The position numbers and the translations under genes were made by a program. From contig DASXIW010000221.1 of the NCBI GenBank assembly GCA_036497785.1, positions 1-6,788 on the forward strand: DNA of 6,788 bases. Reading direction: 5' to 3'. The notes under the pieces are model-generated. The model saw only the letters and a list, made by a program, of their open reading frames with translations. It did no database searches and was not told where the DNA came from. The DNA comes from DASXIW01 sp036497785. Its GTDB lineage: Bacteria > Pseudomonadota > Alphaproteobacteria > Acetobacterales > Acetobacteraceae. This document shows, in pieces, positions 5,935 to 6,788 of the stretch (its first letter is position 1; every line of letters starts with the position of its first letter).

Positions 5935-6788
5935 ACAGGATGCGGAAAAAGGCACTTGTCGAGGCGCGTGTCGATTTGATTCGCTGTGGCCATAGCGGCT
6001 GCGGGGACGTCGTTGGATGCGTGGAGCGGATCATCAGACTGGTCGGATGTTCAGCTATCTCAGTCCGGAGGCGATGGTGCCGCCGGATCATCCGCTGCGG
6101 GTGATCCGTCCGTTGGTGAACGCCGCGCTTGAGCGGCTGTCGCCGAGCTTCAGGCAGATGTACTCGCCGATCGGGCGGCCCTCGATCCCGCCCGAGCAAC
6201 TGCTGCGGACTGCTGCAAGCGGTCTTCTCGGTACGCTCGGAGCGGCAGCTGATGGAGCAACTGACCTACAACACGATGTTCCGCTGGTTCGTCGGCCTGT
6301 CGATGGAGGTGCCGGTGGGGGACGTGACAGTGTTCACCAAGAACCGCGAACGGCTGCTGTCAGCCGATATCGCCTGTAGCTTGCTGCAGGCGATCCTGGC
6401 CGACCCACGGGTCAAGCCGCTGCTCTCGGACGAACACTTTTCGGTCGATGGCACGCTGATCGAGGCCTGGGCGTCGATGAAGAGCTTCCGGCCGCAGGAC
6501 GGCAGTGGCGACGCACCAACCGCCGGTCGCAACGGCGAGCGCGATTTCCACGGCGAGAAGCGCGGCAACGAGACCCACGCCTCGACCACCGATCGTGACG
6601 CCCGGCTCCACAAGAAGGCGCAGGGCCAAGCGGCGAAGCTGTGCCACATGGGCCACGTGGTGATGGAGAACCGCAGCGGCCTGGTGGTGGCCGCCAGCAC
6701 CACGCCCGCCACCGGCACCGCCGAACGCGAGGCGGCCGCGGCGATGATCGGAGACCTCGATGGCAGTGATCGTGCTACGCTCGGTGCC
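5935..6788 (+). mobile_element. IS5-type insertion sequence, left portion (runs off window)
   Basis: The region after the dehydrogenase stop holds about 80 bp of non-coding sequence and then a broken IS5-type transposase. The exact left end is not visible to me. Candidates lie within 5935-5975, where TGTCGA occurs twice (5957-5962 and 5969-5974). A near-palindrome CGCTGTGGCCATAGCG (5982-5997) sits just before the transposase start. The right end and the paired terminal repeat are beyond the window. Confidence 0.7.
6017..6788 (+). pseudogene. IS5-family transposase, frameshifted, C-terminus beyond window
   Basis: DDE transposase of the IS5 group with a DUF772-like N-terminal part. From ATG 6017 the frame reads MRGADHQTGRMFSYLSPEA and later IGRPSIPPEQLLR, up to about 6208. 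The family sequence then continues one frame over from about 6210 as LLQAVFSVRSERQLMEQL, FRWFVGL, VTVFTKNRERLL, and LLSDEHFSVDGTLIEAWAS with the first catalytic Asp in VDGT. It goes on through GHVVMENRSGLVV to the edge, where LGA precedes the usual second-Asp motif. Compared with the expected continuation after LLR, the junction (6206-6218) lacks five bases, and no slippery run is present. It therefore looks like a disabling deletion rather than programmed frameshifting. A GGGGA (6002-6006) precedes the start. The original frame ends at a stop at 6377-6379. Confidence 0.88.

Noticed and set aside
5059..5955. Minus-strand frame of 298 codons opposite the dehydrogenase
   Set aside because: The His/Arg/Gly-rich shadow has no motifs; the plus strand carries every SDR signature.
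6206..6218. Programmed ribosomal frameshift in the IS5 transposase
   Set aside because: No A- or T-rich slippery heptamer is present, and coding sequence relative to the family is missing at the junction, so a deletion explains it better.

Overview
The window is GC-rich (clearly above 60% by eye) bacterial DNA. Its gene content, codon use, IS families and CCAGGG(G)CTCTGCCC-type intergenic repeats suggest an alphaproteobacterium, probably of the Acetobacteraceae/Rhodospirillales. That placement is inferred from style and was not searched. It looks like accessory DNA: five apparently intact or formerly useful genes lie between two insertion-sequence fragments that run off the two window edges.

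Layout. Positions 1-76 (minus strand) hold the first 25 codons of an IS1182-type transposase, and an IS-end-like motif lies near 119-141. Directly against it is a broken piece of asd (aspartate-semialdehyde dehydrogenase, minus, about 125-498). This piece has no proper start, one internal frameshift, and no catalytic-cysteine region. Positions 499-781 contain no gene I can support. A TTGACA-type promoter with an operator-like inverted repeat (782-818) precedes a secreted family 5 ABC substrate-binding protein (877-2505, plus). No permease or ATPase gene lies beside it. The next gene points the opposite way and ends at 2618: a BASS-family (PanS/YocS-like) membrane transporter (2618-3565, minus). 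The 112 bp between the two stop codons carry two hairpins, one with a perfect 22-bp stem that touches the transporter stop codon.

The divergent intergenic region 3566-3943 contains two inverted copies of one palindromic repeat family. It is followed by a two-gene plus-strand operon: an unrecognised 399-aa protein, probably a TIM-barrel glycosidase-like protein with a CxCxxC motif (3944-5143), overlaps by 4 bp (ATGA) an NAD-type short-chain dehydrogenase (5140-5934). From about 5935 to the end is an IS5-type element whose transposase reading frame is broken near 6209.

How the genes may work together. Only the 3944-5934 pair is linked by sequence evidence (translational coupling), which suggests a glycosidase-like/oxidoreductase pair acting on one small organic or sugar-type substrate. 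The binding protein and the BASS transporter each have their own transcription unit. They could serve uptake for the same lifestyle, but nothing in the sequence ties them to the operon. I found no tRNA, rRNA, CRISPR array or replication origin. The most interesting item is the little-characterised coupled pair; the hairpin and repeat structures come next.
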